DNA of 64,000 nt from Castanea sativa (taxonomy: Eukaryota > Streptophyta > Magnoliopsida > Fagales > Fagaceae). The notes below the pieces were generated by a model. The model made no database searches. It was not told where the DNA came from and saw nothing but the letters and a program-made list of their open reading frames with translations. Positions 61,970-64,000 of the stretch are shown here, one piece after another (positions within the stretch are counted from its first letter, which is position 1; each line of letters opens with the position of its first letter). The position numbers and the translations under genes are program-made. The DNA is taken from contig NC_134017.1 in assembly GCF_040712315.1 (NCBI RefSeq), positions 8,028,001 through 8,092,000 of the forward strand, written 5' to 3'.

Positions 61970-64000
61970 TCAAGAGGAAGGGGCATCAGCGTTGGGGTCG
62001 TCCTGGGCTGGTTTGGTGGAAGCGTCGTCCTCGATGTTGACATCGTCTGAGCCTGTGTGGACGAGAGAACTTGTAGCAGCAGCAAGGTTGAGTTTAATGA
62101 TGCTAAAGTCAACTTCAGGAAAGCTGTCCATAGCGTCCATCCTAAAATCCTCAAACCCTGCTGCGTAGTTTGTGTCCATCAGGTCAGTAAACTCTTTGGA
62201 CGCCTTGAATTCCTCCACTGCCTCGTCTTTAGCTTTCTTAAGAAGAAGACTTAGCTCGTCATTTTCCCTTTGAAGAAGCTCCAGACGGTCATCCTTCTTG
62301 GCAGCGTCGACTTCCACTCCCCACCAAAGCCTTCAACTCCTCGCCTCGTCCTTGGCCCTTGTTCGCCACCTCCGCCCACGTCCCTACAGTCATTCTTGAT
62401 CTCTTCTGTTCTTTTCTCTAGAAGGATCCTCGTCCGTCCATCTCCGTGGCTCGCCCGGACGCCATGAACTTTGACATTGCCTACATGGAAGAATAGAAAG
62501 TTCAGAAGATAGAATGGGCAAACATGGATAAACCAAGACGAGGAAAAATGCTCACCTTGAAGAGATCGTGGACGTCGGAGTGCTCGAACTGTTTCAAGGA
62601 CATGTCGTAGCACGCAGCTACGTCCTCGCCTTTCACAGCCTCTTGGAATCGTTCCTAAGCCAGATCCTCATTCTCCAATAAATTGGTAGAAATCCTTCGA
62701 GACTGGGACGAGTCAAGAGCAGGAGACTTGGACGGAGTGACACTAAGGGGCGTGGACGAGTCTACGTCAACGACCAGGACGGGTGGCTGGGAAGGAGGAT
62801 CAGGCTTGGACGACCCAGACTTAGCCTTCTTCCCTCGACGACTTGGCAAGCTAGCCAAGTCCACATGCTTGGACAAGCTTTTCCTTTTTTCTCCAGAAAC
62901 AAGACGAGGCTGGGGTTGAGGTTCAGATCTAGCTGCCTCGTCGACCACTTCCTTCCCCTTGTTTCCCTTCATGGTTGCCATTCCTAAAAAAAAAATAATA
63001 ATAATAATAAAAAATAAAAAAAAATAATAATAAAACGAAAATGAAAAACACATATCTTAAAAGGAGCACTCACGTCTACGGGTAGTTAGCTCGTGTGTTA
63101 AAGCTTCGACGGACGGTTCAGGGCCGAGTCCCCGCTTGTGTAGACGCTTAAGGGTCACTAACGAGTGAAAGTCTCGTTTAGAATGTAGATGGGCCCTGTG
63201 GACGCGATCTCGGTGGAACTTGCTCAAAGAAGGTCGTCCAACGGCTGGAAAGGGAAGAAAGAAGTTATGGTTAGACCATCGTCCAAAGAGATAGTATGTA
63301 TAATAAAAAGAAAACAAAAATGAAGAGCATAACATACCTTCTGGACGAAGGTTCCCTATGTCTCCAGTATAAGGAGCAAAAGAGTCTCTACCAACCTCAA
63401 CGGGATGCCCCGCCCAGAAACCAGAGATGAAGAAAAATTCTGTCTTCCAGTTTCTGTCAGACGAGGGCAAAGACTTAATCAGTCTACAGTCATTGCCCCT
63501 GGCTGTGAACTGATGGAAGCCTCGAGATTTATTTATCTCGGAGGGTTTATAGCAGTACAAGAACTCGTCCACAGTGATAGGACGATCCCCGTCAAACACC
63601 TCCATCCACAAGACTTGCATGGAGACAATTAGTCTCCATGCGTTGGGGTTAAGCTGACACACTCCCAAGCCCAGCCTAGTAAGTAATTCCCTAGCAAAGG
63701 CATTCAAAGGAAGTCTAAGCCCCCCTAACAGATAAGCTTCATAAACACCTATTCCAAAACGAGGCTGGCAACACCATTCACCTCGGACAACTAACCTAGG
63801 GTTTAGATCATCAGGAATTTGAAACAAACTCCTAAGGGCATCTAACATTCTCTCGTCCGTCCTAGAAGTAACCTCTAGAGCACAACTATAAACGGTTTCC
63901 CGCTCGTCCAAAGGGGAGGACGGCGGGGAGCTCGTCGAGGTGTCAGCCCCAGAGGCTGTCCTCGTCCTAAGATTCTCTTGAAAGGTTTCTACAGGAATTC
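61970..64000 (-). pseudogene. Antisense spliced gene of the Tat/Retand element, partial
   Basis: Runs against gag-pol and is open to the window edge, so its start is not seen. Exons: 63338-64000, 63074-63244, 62556-62983 and 61970-62480. Introns of 93, 90 and 75 bp all have GT-AG ends, and the first three exons join in frame. Exon 1 has a globular region (ARELLTRLGLGVCQLNPNAW, FDGDRPITVDEFLYCY) of the plant retrotransposon-associated type often annotated as 'putative plant transposon protein'. Exon 3 is Lys/Ser/Pro-rich and nuclear-signal-like (KKAKSGSSKPD). Exon 4 is a coiled-coil (LLQRENDELSLLLKKAKDEA) with an acidic tail. A TAG at 62655-62657 and frameshifts in the first half of exon 4 break it. 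The function of this family is unknown. Confidence 0.75.

Larger units (their letters stand above)
54865..64000 (+). mobile_element. Ty3/gypsy Tat/Retand LTR retrotransposon (5' part)
   Basis: Inserted into copy B: homology to copy A stops at 54864 and the LTR starts at 54865. Order: 5' LTR, primer binding site, gag, protease, RT, RNase H, a second archaeal-type RNase H, integrase, non-coding DNA with a 57-bp minisatellite, then a spliced gene in antisense. The dual RNase H and the extra antisense gene between pol and the 3' LTR mark the Tat/Retand group. The element runs past the window, so the 3' LTR and target duplication (expected AATGA) are unseen. GC content is clearly higher than in the host DNA around it. 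Gag-pol is broken by stops and frameshifts, so it cannot act alone. Confidence 0.9.

Overview
The window is plant nuclear DNA, most likely from a woody eudicot. It is AT-rich and crowded with small transposons. It carries TIR-NB-ARC-LRR (TNL) immune receptor genes with plant-type GT-AG introns; grasses lack this receptor class. It also carries a Ty3/gypsy element of the plant-specific Tat/Retand type. I cannot name the species. There is no CRISPR array, operon or rRNA locus, and I found no intact tRNA gene.

Layout. (1) 1-24644 and 29923-54864 are two direct copies (A and B) of one segment, offset by about 29.9-30.2 kb. Each copy holds, left to right: an orphan TNL-upstream-like segment; a nest of Helitrons and MITEs in AT-rich DNA; a second orphan upstream-like segment; a tRNA-like SINE; degraded LINE fragments; an LTR-like segment; and one TNL gene on the minus strand with its own upstream region. 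(2) 24645-29922 separates the copies. It holds a Pack-MULE-like element of about 3.2 kb and a 1-kb PIF/Harbinger-like element; the right end of a copy of the latter also forms bases 1-70. (3) 54865-64000 is a Tat/Retand LTR retrotransposon inserted into copy B. It has a 645-bp 5' LTR, a primer binding site, a broken gag-pol with two RNase H domains, a 57-bp minisatellite and a spliced antisense gene. Its 3' end lies beyond the window.

Genes. TNL-B (48446-52731, minus) has an intact five-exon model of 1235 residues and is the only convincingly functional host gene here. TNL-A (18216-22509, minus) has a stop at the last codons of its TIR exon and several downstream frameshifts. Many of those frameshifts coincide with an odd pattern in which CAG/CTG in copy B reads as CG-containing sequence in copy A. 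That pattern looks like a consensus or base-calling artefact at CHG methylation sites, so only the TIR stop is a strong candidate for a real lesion.

The most interesting signals are: the mosaic divergence of the duplication (TIR exon about 82% identical in protein, NB-ARC about 98.5%); the possible TIR-only product of TNL-A; the CAG/CTG-to-CG anomaly; empty/filled transposon site pairs inside the window; the Pack-MULE candidate; the Helitron with an exon-like insert; and the antisense spliced gene of the retrotransposon. All alignments and identities were made by eye.
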